NCBI GenBank assembly: GCA_049511415.1
Contig: JBEKYC010000049.1
Location: 1-55,410, forward strand
Length of the DNA stretch: 55,410 nucleotides
Direction: 5' to 3'
From: Bog-159 sp049511415
GTDB taxonomy: Bacteria > Acidobacteriota > Terriglobia > Bryobacterales > Bryobacteraceae
Shown here: one piece after another, positions 32,248-40,423 of the stretch
How positions within the stretch are numbered: position 1 is the stretch's first letter
Layout: the number at the start of each line of letters is the position of its first letter
Notes under the pieces: generated by a model
What the model was told of the DNA's origin: nothing
Databases searched by the model: none
What the model saw: only the letters and a program-made list of their open reading frames with translations
Made by a program: the position numbers and the translations under genes

Positions 32248-33975
32248 ATGCACAACGCCCCGACACCTGCGGAGATAGTTTGGGTAATTTCACGCGCTGC
32301 CTTCGCGGCAAGGAGGTGTCCCCTGAGACCACGCCGGTTGTTCAAGACTATTGTTCCAGCCAGCATTCTGAGCATTCCTCTCCTGCTTGCCACCATCAGC
32401 ACCAGGAGCTATGCGATCCCGGCCTTCTCGCGGCAGTACGGCACCTCGTGCACGACCTGCCACCTGGATTTCCCGAAGCTGAACGACTTCGGAAAGGCAT
32501 TTAAGGATGCGGGATTCAAATTCCCGAAAGACGACGAGAGCTTCGTCAAGACACCACCCGTGATGTTGGGAGCGCCTGCGCAGAAGGATGTGTGGCCGCA
32601 CAGCGTCTGGCCAGGGACCATTCCGGGCATGCCGCAGATCGGGCTGCGCATGAACAACTTCTTCCAGTACACCAGTTCCAACGTCAGCCGCTTCAATGCG
32701 CTGGCCGTGCCGGGGACAACCCCGCAGGTGGTTCCCACAACAGACTTCGAGACCGGGTATTTCAGCATTTTCATGGCGGGGAACTTCGGCGGCGATATCG
32801 CGTTCTGGGTGGATGACGATATCAGCGTATCCGGAGACAACAGTGCCGGAGAGTTGGGCGACGGTTACCTGAAATTCGTGAATATCGGGCGCCTTTTGAA
32901 ACTGCCCACCGATTCGTTCACGGTTCGCGCGGGCCAGTTCGAGTTGGATCTGCCATTCACCCAGGCGCGCAGTATCAATATCAGCCCGTACGATATCTAC
33001 ACCGAAAGCAATGTCGGAGCCATCAATTCCATGGTGGCGCTACAGCAGAATGTAGCGAACCAGTTCACGTTTGCGAATTCCGCCAAGGGCGTTGAGTTCA
33101 GCGGGGGCCACAATTATGGCGGCTATCACTATTCGGTAGCGATTATCGATCAAAACACGAGCAACATAGACCAGGCGTCCAATAATAGCCCGTACGTGCC
33201 GTCGGCGACCGGTGGCAGCAACGGCGGCGTCGGCTTTGCCTCGGACTCCAGCTTTAAGAATATTTATGCGCGCTTCGCGTACCGCTTCAACCTGGAGCGG
33301 GACAGCGAGAGCCGTCACTCCGTGCAAGCCGCGGGACAGACCGGGCCGCACGATCACACCTATCTCAACCTCGGCACGTTCTACCTTTACGGGAAATCGC
33401 AGCAGGGTGTCTGGGGCCAGGATGCCAGCGGAAATCCCAGCTTGCTTTATGCACGGGAGCCGTACTACCGCACCGGCGGCGACTTCAGCTTCAACTACCG
33501 CACGTTCAACCTGTTTGGCCTATATATGTTCGCGCGCGACAACAACCTGCTGCCGGTCGATTCGACCGGTGCGCTGATCCCGCTGCCTTTGGGGTCCACC
33601 ACCGCCGTGCCCGCCGGGTTCATCCAAAGCATACCGGCTAAATTCAACGGCGGCTTCCTCGAAGCCGACTACCTGGTCCTGCCTTGGATTATGGCGATCG
33701 GCCGCTGGGATGGGGTCAACTCGAGCGCCGACCGCATCAACGGACTGGCCCTCGCAGGCGGCACCGCGTACTTCGGACCGTTGAATTCCACGCGCAATCG
33801 TATTACGCCGGGCATTCAGTTTCTGATCCGCCCGAACATCAAAGCTTCCTTCGAATACCAGTACCGCCCCAAGCAGGTGGTGCAGGTGGCTACCGATCCT
33901 TCGACCGGGCTGCAGGAGGCGATCAATCCGTTCCGGGTGAATACAGCCGTCATGGCTCTGGAATTCGTTTACTAA
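32248..33975 (+). CDS. Outer-membrane-barrel-like protein with one c-type haem motif
   Basis: About 575 residues. A signal-peptide-like stretch (PRRLFKTIVPASILSIPLLL, ending RSYA) precedes FSRQYGTSCTTCHLDFPKLN, a single CxxCH haem site typical of proteins that combine an N-terminal haem with a beta-barrel. The rest is aromatic, Gly- and Asn-rich with alternating strands (GIQFLIRPNIKASFEYQYRP, ending VMALEFVY with a terminal aromatic), as in porins. Start is uncertain: TTG 32236, ATG 32248 (six bases after a TATATT-derived start point), or a CTG at 32323 six bases behind a consensus AGGAGG. First gene of the electron-transfer operon. Confidence 0.7.
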   Translation: MHNAPTPAEIVWVISRAAFAARRCPLRPRRLFKTIVPASILSIPLLLATISTRSYAIPAFSRQYGTSCTTCHLDFPKLNDFGKAFKDAGFKFPKDDESFVKTPPVMLGAPAQKDVWPHSVWPGTIPGMPQIGLRMNNFFQYTSSNVSRFNALAVPGTTPQVVPTTDFETGYFSIFMAGNFGGDIAFWVDDDISVSGDNSAGELGDGYLKFVNIGRLLKLPTDSFTVRAGQFELDLPFTQARSINISPYDIYTESNVGAINSMVALQQNVANQFTFANSAKGVEFSGGHNYGGYHYSVAIIDQNTSNIDQASNNSPYVPSATGGSNGGVGFASDSSFKNIYARFAYRFNLERDSESRHSVQAAGQTGPHDHTYLNLGTFYLYGKSQQGVWGQDASGNPSLLYAREPYYRTGGDFSFNYRTFNLFGLYMFARDNNLLPVDSTGALIPLPLGSTTAVPAGFIQSIPAKFNGGFLEADYLVLPWIMAIGRWDGVNSSADRINGLALAGGTAYFGPLNSTRNRITPGIQFLIRPNIKASFEYQYRPKQVVQVATDPSTGLQEAINPFRVNTAVMALEFVY

Positions 33976-33989
33976 AAGGAAACTCTCAA

Positions 33990-34559
33990 ATGAAAAAACT
34001 CACAGTCGTTCTATTCGCAGCCTGTGTATGCGCCTCCGCGGCGAACATCACAGGCAAAGTCGCCGCCGGCAAAGGACCGTCGGTAGTGTACGTGGATGCG
34101 ATTGCCGGCAAGACCTTCCCGGCGCCCACCAAGTCATACGTGATGGACCAGAAGCAGTTGCTGTTCGCCCCGCACATCCTGGCCGTGCAGGCCGGCACTA
34201 CGGTGGAATTTTTGAACAGCGATAAAGTGGCGCACAACATCTTCTGGCCTTCCGTCAGCGGCAACAAGAAGCTGACCCACAACATGGGCACGTGGCCTTC
34301 GGGCGAAAAGCGCGCCTGGAAGTTCGACGCGCCCGGCATCGTGCCGCTGCTGTGCAATGTACACCCGGAGATGTCTGGCTTCATCGTAGTGGCTCCCACC
34401 CCGTACTTCGCCGAAACGGATGCCGAAGGCAACTTCAAAATCGCCGATGTGCCCGCGGGCAGCTACACGGTGATTGCTTGGCACGAAGGCTCCAAGACGC
34501 AGTCCAAGCCCGTCACCGTCGGCGGCGACGTAAGCGTGGAATTCACCCTCTCGAAATAA
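33990..34559 (+). CDS. Periplasmic cupredoxin (type 1 copper) with carboxypeptidase-regulatory-like domain
   Basis: 189 residues. Signal peptide MKKLTVVLFAACVCASA. The cupredoxin ligands are H82 (KVAHNIFWPS), C122, H125 and M128 (PLLCNVHPEMSG), the classic His...Cys-x2-His-x2-Met arrangement of a blue copper site. Residues about 140-185 (FAETDAEGNFKIADVPAGSY) are a carboxypeptidase-regulatory-like beta-sandwich. It should carry single electrons in the periplasm. It lies 14 bases after the barrel protein gene and seven bases before the flavoprotein gene, inside the operon. Confidence 0.88.
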   Translation: MKKLTVVLFAACVCASAANITGKVAAGKGPSVVYVDAIAGKTFPAPTKSYVMDQKQLLFAPHILAVQAGTTVEFLNSDKVAHNIFWPSVSGNKKLTHNMGTWPSGEKRAWKFDAPGIVPLLCNVHPEMSGFIVVAPTPYFAETDAEGNFKIADVPAGSYTVIAWHEGSKTQSKPVTVGGDVSVEFTLSK

Positions 34560-34566
34560 GCCGTGC

Positions 34567-36474
34567 ATGCTGACGCGTTTCCGCGACAAAAAAGTCGACC
34601 GCGCCTGGCTGAACAGTAACTTTCCGTGCATGATGGCGTGCCCGGCCGGCACCAACGCCGGCCGCTACGTCTCCCTCATCGCGGAAGGCCGGTTCGAAGA
34701 GGCATATCACTATGCCCGCGATCCGAACCCCATGGCCAGCATTTGCGGACGCGTCTGCGCACATCCCTGCGAAACGGCCTGCCGCCGCGGAGCCGTCGAC
34801 AAGCCCATCCAGATTCGTGCCCTCAAACGCCTGCTCACCGAACGCTACGGCCCGGAATCCCGCCGCCCCTTGCGTCTCAAGCGGCAGCGGGCGACCCCTC
34901 AGCCTTATCGTGTAGCCGTGGTGGGCAGCGGCCCTGTGGGTCTCTCCGCGGCGCACGACTTGGGCCTGATGGGCTACTCCGTGACCATCTTCGAAGCCGC
35001 CCCTGTGGCCGGCGGCATGCTGAAACTGGGCATTCCCGAATACCGCCTGCCGCGCAGCGTCGTCGAGGCACAGGTGCGCGAGATCCTGGAGGCCGGCGAT
35101 ATTACGCTGAAGCTCAATACCGCCGCGGGCCGCGATTTTACAATCGGCGAACTGCGGCGCCAGGGTTTCGACGCCGTAGTCATTGCCGTAGGCGCGCATC
35201 GCAGCCGCGACCTCTCCATTCCGGGCGTGGATCTCGATGGCGTTCACAAGGCCGTCGACTTTCTGCTCAACGCCAACCTGGGTTATCGCTTCACAATCGG
35301 CAAGAAGGTGGTGGTGATCGGCGGCGGCAACGTAGCCATGGATGTGGCCCGCTCGGCGGCCCGCGAAGTGCTCCGGCAGCACGCCGGAGCCGCCGACGAG
35401 GCTGTCCCGAGCGACGAGAACATAGCCGCCGTAGCCACGCACGAAATGGTGGATGTTTCGCTCTCCGCGCTGCGCCTGGGCGCGCAGGAGGTCAGCATCG
35501 TCTGCCTGGAAAAGCGCAAAGAGATGCCCGCAGCCCTGGAAGAGATCGAGGAGGCCGAAACCGAGGGCATCCACCTGCACGATGGCCGGGGTCCGCATCG
35601 CGTTCTGGGGCGCGACGGCAAGGTCACCGGCCTTGAAACATTGAAGACCAAATACGTCTTCGACGCTAACGGCCGCTTCAACCCGGCTTTTGAGGAAAAC
35701 AGCGCATCCGTGATCGAGTGCGACACCGTGATTCTGGCCATCGGACAAGCGCCGAATCTGGATTTTCTAAAGCCCGACGATGGCATAACGGTATCGCCGC
35801 GCGGCCTCGTCGTGGCCGATCGCGAAACCCTGATGACCTCCGCCGCGGGCGTCTTTGCGGGCGGCGATTGCGTGTTCGGCCCGCGCCTCATCATCGACAG
35901 CGTCGGAGACGGAAAACGCATCGCCATCGCCATCGATGAGTACCTGACGGGCCGCAAACATCCCGATCCGGAGATCGTGGTGGAAGTGCTGGATCACCAC
36001 CGGATGTTCGCCGACTACATGAGCCTTTCACGCCAGCCGGTGCCCATGCTGCCGCTGGAGCGGCGCACCGGCGTTACGGAGGTGGAAGTCGGCTTCGACG
36101 AACAATCCGCTATGGCCGAGGCGCGCCGTTGCCTGCGCTGCTGGGTCAACACCGTATTTGAAGGCAATGAACCGGACGGGTCGCAGTGCATCTTGTGCGG
36201 CGGCTGCGCCGATGTCTGCCCCGAGGAGTGCCTGCGCCTCGCGCCCCTGGAGCAGATCGACTTTCCGCCGGACGTGCTCGACCAGATCCGCCAGAACGAA
36301 CCGCTTTACCGCGTGGAATTGGACGACGTGGCCGCCGAAGAACTGGGCGTGATCACCGGTACGGCCATGCTCAAGGATGAGACGCGCTGCATCCGCTGCG
36401 GCCTGTGCGCGGAGCGCTGCCCGGTCAACGTGATCACCATGGAGGCGTACAGCATCGGCGCCGCAGCGCGCTGA
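34567..36474 (+). CDS. GltD/NfnB-like FAD-NAD(P) oxidoreductase with N- and C-terminal Fe-S clusters
   Basis: 635 residues. Residues about 15-80 hold the cysteine-rich N-terminal Fe-S domain of glutamate-synthase small-subunit-like proteins (CMMACPAGTN, SICGRVCAHPCETACRRGAV). FAD-binding GSGPVGL is at 120-126, and a second Rossmann turn VVVIGGGNVAMDVARSA binds NAD(P)H. FAGGDC is the flavin C-terminal motif. The last 110 residues carry a 4Fe-4S pair: CILCGGCADVCP and CIRCGLCAERCP. It should move electrons between NAD(P)H or ferredoxin and partners. No glutamate synthase large subunit is nearby; the operon context of Rieske and cytochrome b is what makes it notable. Confidence 0.9.
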   Translation: MLTRFRDKKVDRAWLNSNFPCMMACPAGTNAGRYVSLIAEGRFEEAYHYARDPNPMASICGRVCAHPCETACRRGAVDKPIQIRALKRLLTERYGPESRRPLRLKRQRATPQPYRVAVVGSGPVGLSAAHDLGLMGYSVTIFEAAPVAGGMLKLGIPEYRLPRSVVEAQVREILEAGDITLKLNTAAGRDFTIGELRRQGFDAVVIAVGAHRSRDLSIPGVDLDGVHKAVDFLLNANLGYRFTIGKKVVVIGGGNVAMDVARSAAREVLRQHAGAADEAVPSDENIAAVATHEMVDVSLSALRLGAQEVSIVCLEKRKEMPAALEEIEEAETEGIHLHDGRGPHRVLGRDGKVTGLETLKTKYVFDANGRFNPAFEENSASVIECDTVILAIGQAPNLDFLKPDDGITVSPRGLVVADRETLMTSAAGVFAGGDCVFGPRLIIDSVGDGKRIAIAIDEYLTGRKHPDPEIVVEVLDHHRMFADYMSLSRQPVPMLPLERRTGVTEVEVGFDEQSAMAEARRCLRCWVNTVFEGNEPDGSQCILCGGCADVCPEECLRLAPLEQIDFPPDVLDQIRQNEPLYRVELDDVAAEELGVITGTAMLKDETRCIRCGLCAERCPVNVITMEAYSIGAAAR

Positions 36475-36485
36475 GGAGAAACGAC

Positions 36486-36956
36486 ATGCCAGAAAAAGAC
36501 AATCCACAACCCACCCGGCGCGACGCTTTTATCAAGCTGGGCGTAGGCTCGGTGGCGGCGGCGTGCGCCGGCGCGGCGGTATTCGGCTACTCGTACCTGT
36601 CGCCCAATATCCTTTACGAGCCATCGCCCATCGCCAACGCCGGCAAGCCGGAACGGTACCCGCGCGGCTCCGTCACGCAGGATCTGCAGACCGGCATCTA
36701 CATCATCCACGGACCGGAGGGTTTTTACGCGCTGTCGGCCATTTGTACGCATCTGGGCTGCCTGACTGTGTGGAACGCGGATCGGGGCATTATCGCCTGC
36801 CCCTGCCACGGCAGCAAGTTTAACGACCTGGGAGCCAAGCTGGAAGGTCCCGCCCCGCGCGGCCTTCCCTGGCTGAAAGTCTGGCTGAGCGACGAAGGCG
36901 ATCTTCTGGTGGACCGCGCGACGGTGATTCCACAAAAGCAGTACTTGAGGACGTAA
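36486..36956 (+). CDS. Rieske 2Fe-2S protein of a cytochrome bc/b6f-type complex
   Basis: 156 residues. A twin-arginine-like start (TRRDAFIKLGVGSVAAACAG) supplies the single membrane anchor. The Rieske ligands are C87 and H89 (CTHLGC) and C105 and H108 (CPCHGS), with the disulfide pair C92 and C107. A Gly-Pro-Ala-Pro-Arg loop (GPAPRGLPWL) follows as in b6f-type proteins. It is 12 bases after the flavoprotein stop and directly adjoins the cytochrome b start (TAA then ATG), so both are translated together. Expected role: one-electron step of quinol oxidation. Confidence 0.92.
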   Translation: MPEKDNPQPTRRDAFIKLGVGSVAAACAGAAVFGYSYLSPNILYEPSPIANAGKPERYPRGSVTQDLQTGIYIIHGPEGFYALSAICTHLGCLTVWNADRGIIACPCHGSKFNDLGAKLEGPAPRGLPWLKVWLSDEGDLLVDRATVIPQKQYLRT

Positions 36957-37682
36957 ATGACCATCCAGGATTTGCGCGATACGCGCGTGTGGCGTTCGGT
37001 CTTTCGCGGCGGCGGCGGCGCAACCAATCTGCGCCGGTCGATGGCCATCCAACAGAACGTCTTTCTGCATCTCGCTTCCGTGAAAGCCCGCAAGCGCGCG
37101 CTGCAGTTCAGCGTCACCTGGTACCTGGGAACCCTAAGCTTCGGCACTTTCCTGATCCTGATCGTGACCGGCATCCTGCTGATGCTCTACTATCACCCGT
37201 CCGTGCCGCAGGCTTACGCGGATATGAAGGATCTGCAGTTCGTGGTTTCGGCCGGCGTCTTCCTGCGCAACCTGCACCGCTGGTCGGCGCACACCATGGT
37301 GTTGCTGGTGTTCGCGCACATGTTCAAGGTTTTCTATCGCGGCGCTTACCGCAAGCCGCGCGAGTTCAACTGGGTCGTCGGCGTGGTCCTGCTGATCGTC
37401 ACCCTCCTGCTCAGCTACACTGGCTACCTGCTGCCCTGGGACCAGTTGGCCTACTGGGCCATCACGGTGGGATCCAACATCATGTCCGCCGTGCCTGTGC
37501 TGGGCCAGAAGATCCGGTTTCTGATGCTGGGCGGCAACACGGTGAACGCCAACGCGCTGCTGCGGTTTTATGTGCTGCACTGCGTGATTCTGCCGCTGAC
37601 CGCCATTCTGTTCATCGCGGTCCACTTCTGGCGCATCCGCAAAGACGGCGGGCTGTACACCGGCCACAAGGAATCCCGATGA
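36957..37682 (+). CDS. Cytochrome b6-type subunit (N-terminal half of cytochrome b)
   Basis: 241 residues, four membrane helices. Haem ligands are H107 and H121 on helix B (NLHRWSAHTMVLLVFAHMF) and H208 and H223 on helix D (VLHCVILPLTAILFIAVHFW), a 15-residue spacing as in b6f rather than 14 as in bc1. The LPWDQLAYWA segment after helix C is the conserved Qo-side motif. At the position of the Cys that links haem c(n) in b6f (start of the first helix) it has Tyr (WYLGTLSFGTF). It lies between Rieske and subunit IV genes and overlaps the latter by ATGA. Quinone type is presumably menaquinone. Confidence 0.92.
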   Translation: MTIQDLRDTRVWRSVFRGGGGATNLRRSMAIQQNVFLHLASVKARKRALQFSVTWYLGTLSFGTFLILIVTGILLMLYYHPSVPQAYADMKDLQFVVSAGVFLRNLHRWSAHTMVLLVFAHMFKVFYRGAYRKPREFNWVVGVVLLIVTLLLSYTGYLLPWDQLAYWAITVGSNIMSAVPVLGQKIRFLMLGGNTVNANALLRFYVLHCVILPLTAILFIAVHFWRIRKDGGLYTGHKESR

Positions 37683-38389
37683 GTGAGCCCAATCCTCCCA
37701 AGTTTGCCGCGCAATTCGATTCCGACTCCCGCCGTACGCCCATACGCGTGGCGTTCGTTACGCGCCGCACATCGCCCCAGGTTAAGACCCAGGAAGATTC
37801 GCTGGTGATGACGTTTCCCGAAGGCCTGTTCCGGGCGGCCGTGGCGATCGAAATTCTGGCGGTGGTGCTGGTGCTGGTTTCGCTGATCTTCAATGCGCCC
37901 CTCGAAGAGCTGGCGGATCCCATGCATACGCCCAATCCGGCTAAGGCGCCCTGGTATTTTCTAGGGCTGCAGGAATTGCTCCATTACTTCCCTCCCTTCG
38001 TTGCCGGCGTGCTGATCCCGACCCTGGTGGTGTTGGCGTTGATTGTCATCCCGTACTTCGATATCAACGTGGAATCGGAAGGCGTATGGCTGCGCAATCG
38101 GGAACCCAGGCTGCGCTTCTTCGTTGCGGTGCTGGCTGTGCTCACGGCCGTCATGCTGACGTTCCACGTCTATGCGGTGCTGATCCCTTCTCTGCTGATT
38201 GGCGCGCTGATGCTTCTGGCGGCCCGCAGTTCGCCCGAGTCGCCGTCTCATTTCCGGCGATGGCTGGTTTCCAAGCCGCTTTCCTACTGGATCATGACCT
38301 GGTTCCTGGTGCAGGCCGGCATTCTGACGGTGATCGGGACGTTCTTCCGCGGCGCGGGCTGGTCGTGGGTCTGGCCCTGGAGGAGTTAA
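37679..38389 (+). CDS. Subunit-IV-like C-terminal half of cytochrome b
   Basis: 236 residues from the ATG overlapping the previous stop (ATGA). A 55-residue soluble lead precedes four to five helices (ALVLVSLIFNAPL region, FVAGVLIPTLVVLALIVIPY, FFVAVLAVLTAVMLTFHVYA, WIMTWFLVQAGILTVIGTFF). The Qo motif normally written PEWY reads APWY (AKAPWYFLGLQELL), so the Glu used for proton transfer in bc1/b6f is absent. The end FFRGAGWSWVWPW is typical of cytochrome b C-termini. Together with the b6 subunit it forms the quinol-oxidising core. Confidence 0.88.
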   Translation: MSEPNPPKFAAQFDSDSRRTPIRVAFVTRRTSPQVKTQEDSLVMTFPEGLFRAAVAIEILAVVLVLVSLIFNAPLEELADPMHTPNPAKAPWYFLGLQELLHYFPPFVAGVLIPTLVVLALIVIPYFDINVESEGVWLRNREPRLRFFVAVLAVLTAVMLTFHVYAVLIPSLLIGALMLLAARSSPESPSHFRRWLVSKPLSYWIMTWFLVQAGILTVIGTFFRGAGWSWVWPWRS

Positions 38390-38392
38390 AGC

Positions 38393-40423
38393 ATGCGACA
38401 GAGAATTCAAGGCCTGTGGCAATTCTTCTTCGGCGATAGTGCGCGCGCCTTTGGATCGTTGAGCGTAGTCCTGCTGATTTGCCTGGCTATCGCCCCGGCC
38501 AAGGACCGCTTTCGCGAATGGACCCGCTATCAGCAGCGATACCTGCACCTGATCCGCGGGCGCGGAGAGGCCGCCACGCTGCAACGCCGCTTCCAGGGCG
38601 GATTGCAGCAAGTCTGGATGCCGGAATTAGGCGTCACGGACCGTTGCGGCGCCTGCCACCTAGGTCTGAAAGAGGCTTCGCTGGCGGACGTCGCCACCCA
38701 ACCGTTCCGGCCCCATCCACCGATTCCGCATTCGCTGACCGAGTTTGGCTGCGTGCTTTGCCACCGCGGGCAGGGCGCCGCCACAGACGTGGAGGAAGCC
38801 CACCGCAGCACGCTGGCGTGGGAACAGCCCATCTTGCCCGCGCGCTATCTGGAATCGTCCTGCGGTCAGTGCCACCAGAACGAACTCACCGGCACGCCGC
38901 AGTTGAACCTGGGGCGTAAGCTGCTGGCGCGTTACGGCTGCGTATCGTGCCATGTCCTGAAAACGCCGGAAGGGCGGCGGCTCGCGTCCACCACCGACGC
39001 CCCCAGCCTGGAACACATTGCGGAAAAGACCAGCCGCGAATGGACCTTCGCATGGCTCAAGAATCCCCAGGCATACGCGGTTACGGCCGTGATGCCTAAT
39101 TTCCAGTTTTCCGACGAGGATGCGCGGGATATCTCCGCTTTTCTAATGTCGCAAAGTAGTCCCTACCTGCCGACCGGCTTCGTGAGCCCGCCCGGCGCGG
39201 CCAGCGATGCGGCGGCCGGCGCCAGCGTGTACGGCGAATCGTTCTGCGCCTCCTGCCACGCCACGGTAAATGCCGCTGGCATGGTGGTGGGCGGCGATGT
39301 GGGACCGGAATTGACGCGCATCGGCTCCAAAGTGAAGCCGGAGTGGCTGGCGGAGTGGTTGCGGAATCCCAAGACCTACGATCCGGAAACCGCCATGCCA
39401 CACTACCGCCTCGACCAGAAGCTGCTCGGCCCGCTGCGCGGATTCCTGGAGGCCAAGACCGACTCCGATTTCCTGGCCAACGTGCACCTGGAACCTGCCA
39501 CGCCGCAACAGATCGCGCACGGCCGGACACTGGTGACGGAGCGCGGCTGCGCGTCCTGCCACGAAGTCAACGGCATCAAGAAGCCCGACAACTTCGCGCC
39601 GGAGCTGAGCGTGGTAGGCAGCGAGTCACTGGCCAAGATCGTCTTCGCGCCCGACGTCCCCCACACGCTGCCCGATTATCTGCAGGCCAAGATCCGGCAG
39701 CCGCACACCTTCCCAGGCTCCAAAATGCCGCAGTACACGTTCACGCAGCCGCAGGTGGATGCCCTGGTCACCGCTTTACTGGCACAGACGGAGCGTGCGC
39801 GCACTTTACCGGCCGCCCTGCGCGTGGCAGGCAAGCGGGAATCCGATTACCGGCCCGCCGGCAAAGCCGGAAAGTTGATGAGCGACTTGAACTGCTTCAG
39901 TTGCCACGCTATTAACGGTCGCGGCGGCGACATGGCCCCGGACTTGACCTGGGAAGGAAGTTCCGTCCAACGCCGTTGGCTGGTCGCCTTCATGAAGAAT
40001 CCCAATACGCTGCGGCCAACTCTGATCCGCCGTATGCCGCGCTTTAACGTGACCGACGCGGAGGCCGGGACCATCGCCGATTACCTGCTGACCGTATACC
40101 AGACACCGGACTTCGATCTCGATTCGCTGGACGCCTCCAGCTTCAGTGCCGGTGACGCTGAAACGGGCCGGCAGTTATTTTATTCGAAGTATGCCTGCCA
40201 GTCTTGCCATATCATCGATCCGAAGAATGACAAAGGCTACGTGGGCCCAACCCTGACCCAGGTGGGCACGCGGCTGAACGCGGCGTGGATATTCCATTGG
40301 TTGAAAAATCCGCAAGCTCTGCGTCCTGGCACTATGGAGCCGAACCGGAACATGAGCGATGCGGACGCGCGGGCGCTGACCGCGTTCCTGATGAAGCAAA
40401 ACCAGGAGGTGGCCCGGAAATGA
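38393..40423 (+). CDS. Membrane-anchored multihaem cytochrome c (eight CxxCH)
   Basis: 676 residues. A short cytoplasmic N-terminus and one hydrophobic helix (about 22-37, SLSVVLLICLAIAPA) anchor it. Eight CxxCH sites follow: CGACH, CVLCH, CGQCH, CVSCH, CASCH, CASCH, CFSCH and CQSCH. Several have the 'G..L..vG......wl..wl.nP......MP.f.ls..e...i..yL' spacing of mono- and dihaem cytochrome c modules (GPELTRIGSKVKPEWLAEWL, NPKTYDPETAMPHYRLD). So it appears to be a chain of fused cytochrome c domains. It takes the place of cytochrome c1/f as electron acceptor from the Rieske protein. Translationally near-coupled to both neighbours. Confidence 0.88.
   Translation: MRQRIQGLWQFFFGDSARAFGSLSVVLLICLAIAPAKDRFREWTRYQQRYLHLIRGRGEAATLQRRFQGGLQQVWMPELGVTDRCGACHLGLKEASLADVATQPFRPHPPIPHSLTEFGCVLCHRGQGAATDVEEAHRSTLAWEQPILPARYLESSCGQCHQNELTGTPQLNLGRKLLARYGCVSCHVLKTPEGRRLASTTDAPSLEHIAEKTSREWTFAWLKNPQAYAVTAVMPNFQFSDEDARDISAFLMSQSSPYLPTGFVSPPGAASDAAAGASVYGESFCASCHATVNAAGMVVGGDVGPELTRIGSKVKPEWLAEWLRNPKTYDPETAMPHYRLDQKLLGPLRGFLEAKTDSDFLANVHLEPATPQQIAHGRTLVTERGCASCHEVNGIKKPDNFAPELSVVGSESLAKIVFAPDVPHTLPDYLQAKIRQPHTFPGSKMPQYTFTQPQVDALVTALLAQTERARTLPAALRVAGKRESDYRPAGKAGKLMSDLNCFSCHAINGRGGDMAPDLTWEGSSVQRRWLVAFMKNPNTLRPTLIRRMPRFNVTDAEAGTIADYLLTVYQTPDFDLDSLDASSFSAGDAETGRQLFYSKYACQSCHIIDPKNDKGYVGPTLTQVGTRLNAAWIFHWLKNPQALRPGTMEPNRNMSDADARALTAFLMKQNQEVARK

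Noticed and set aside
34626..35636. Out-of-frame plus-strand frame (336 codons) inside the GltD-like gene
   Set aside because: Shadow: the other frame has all FAD, NAD(P) and Fe-S motifs.
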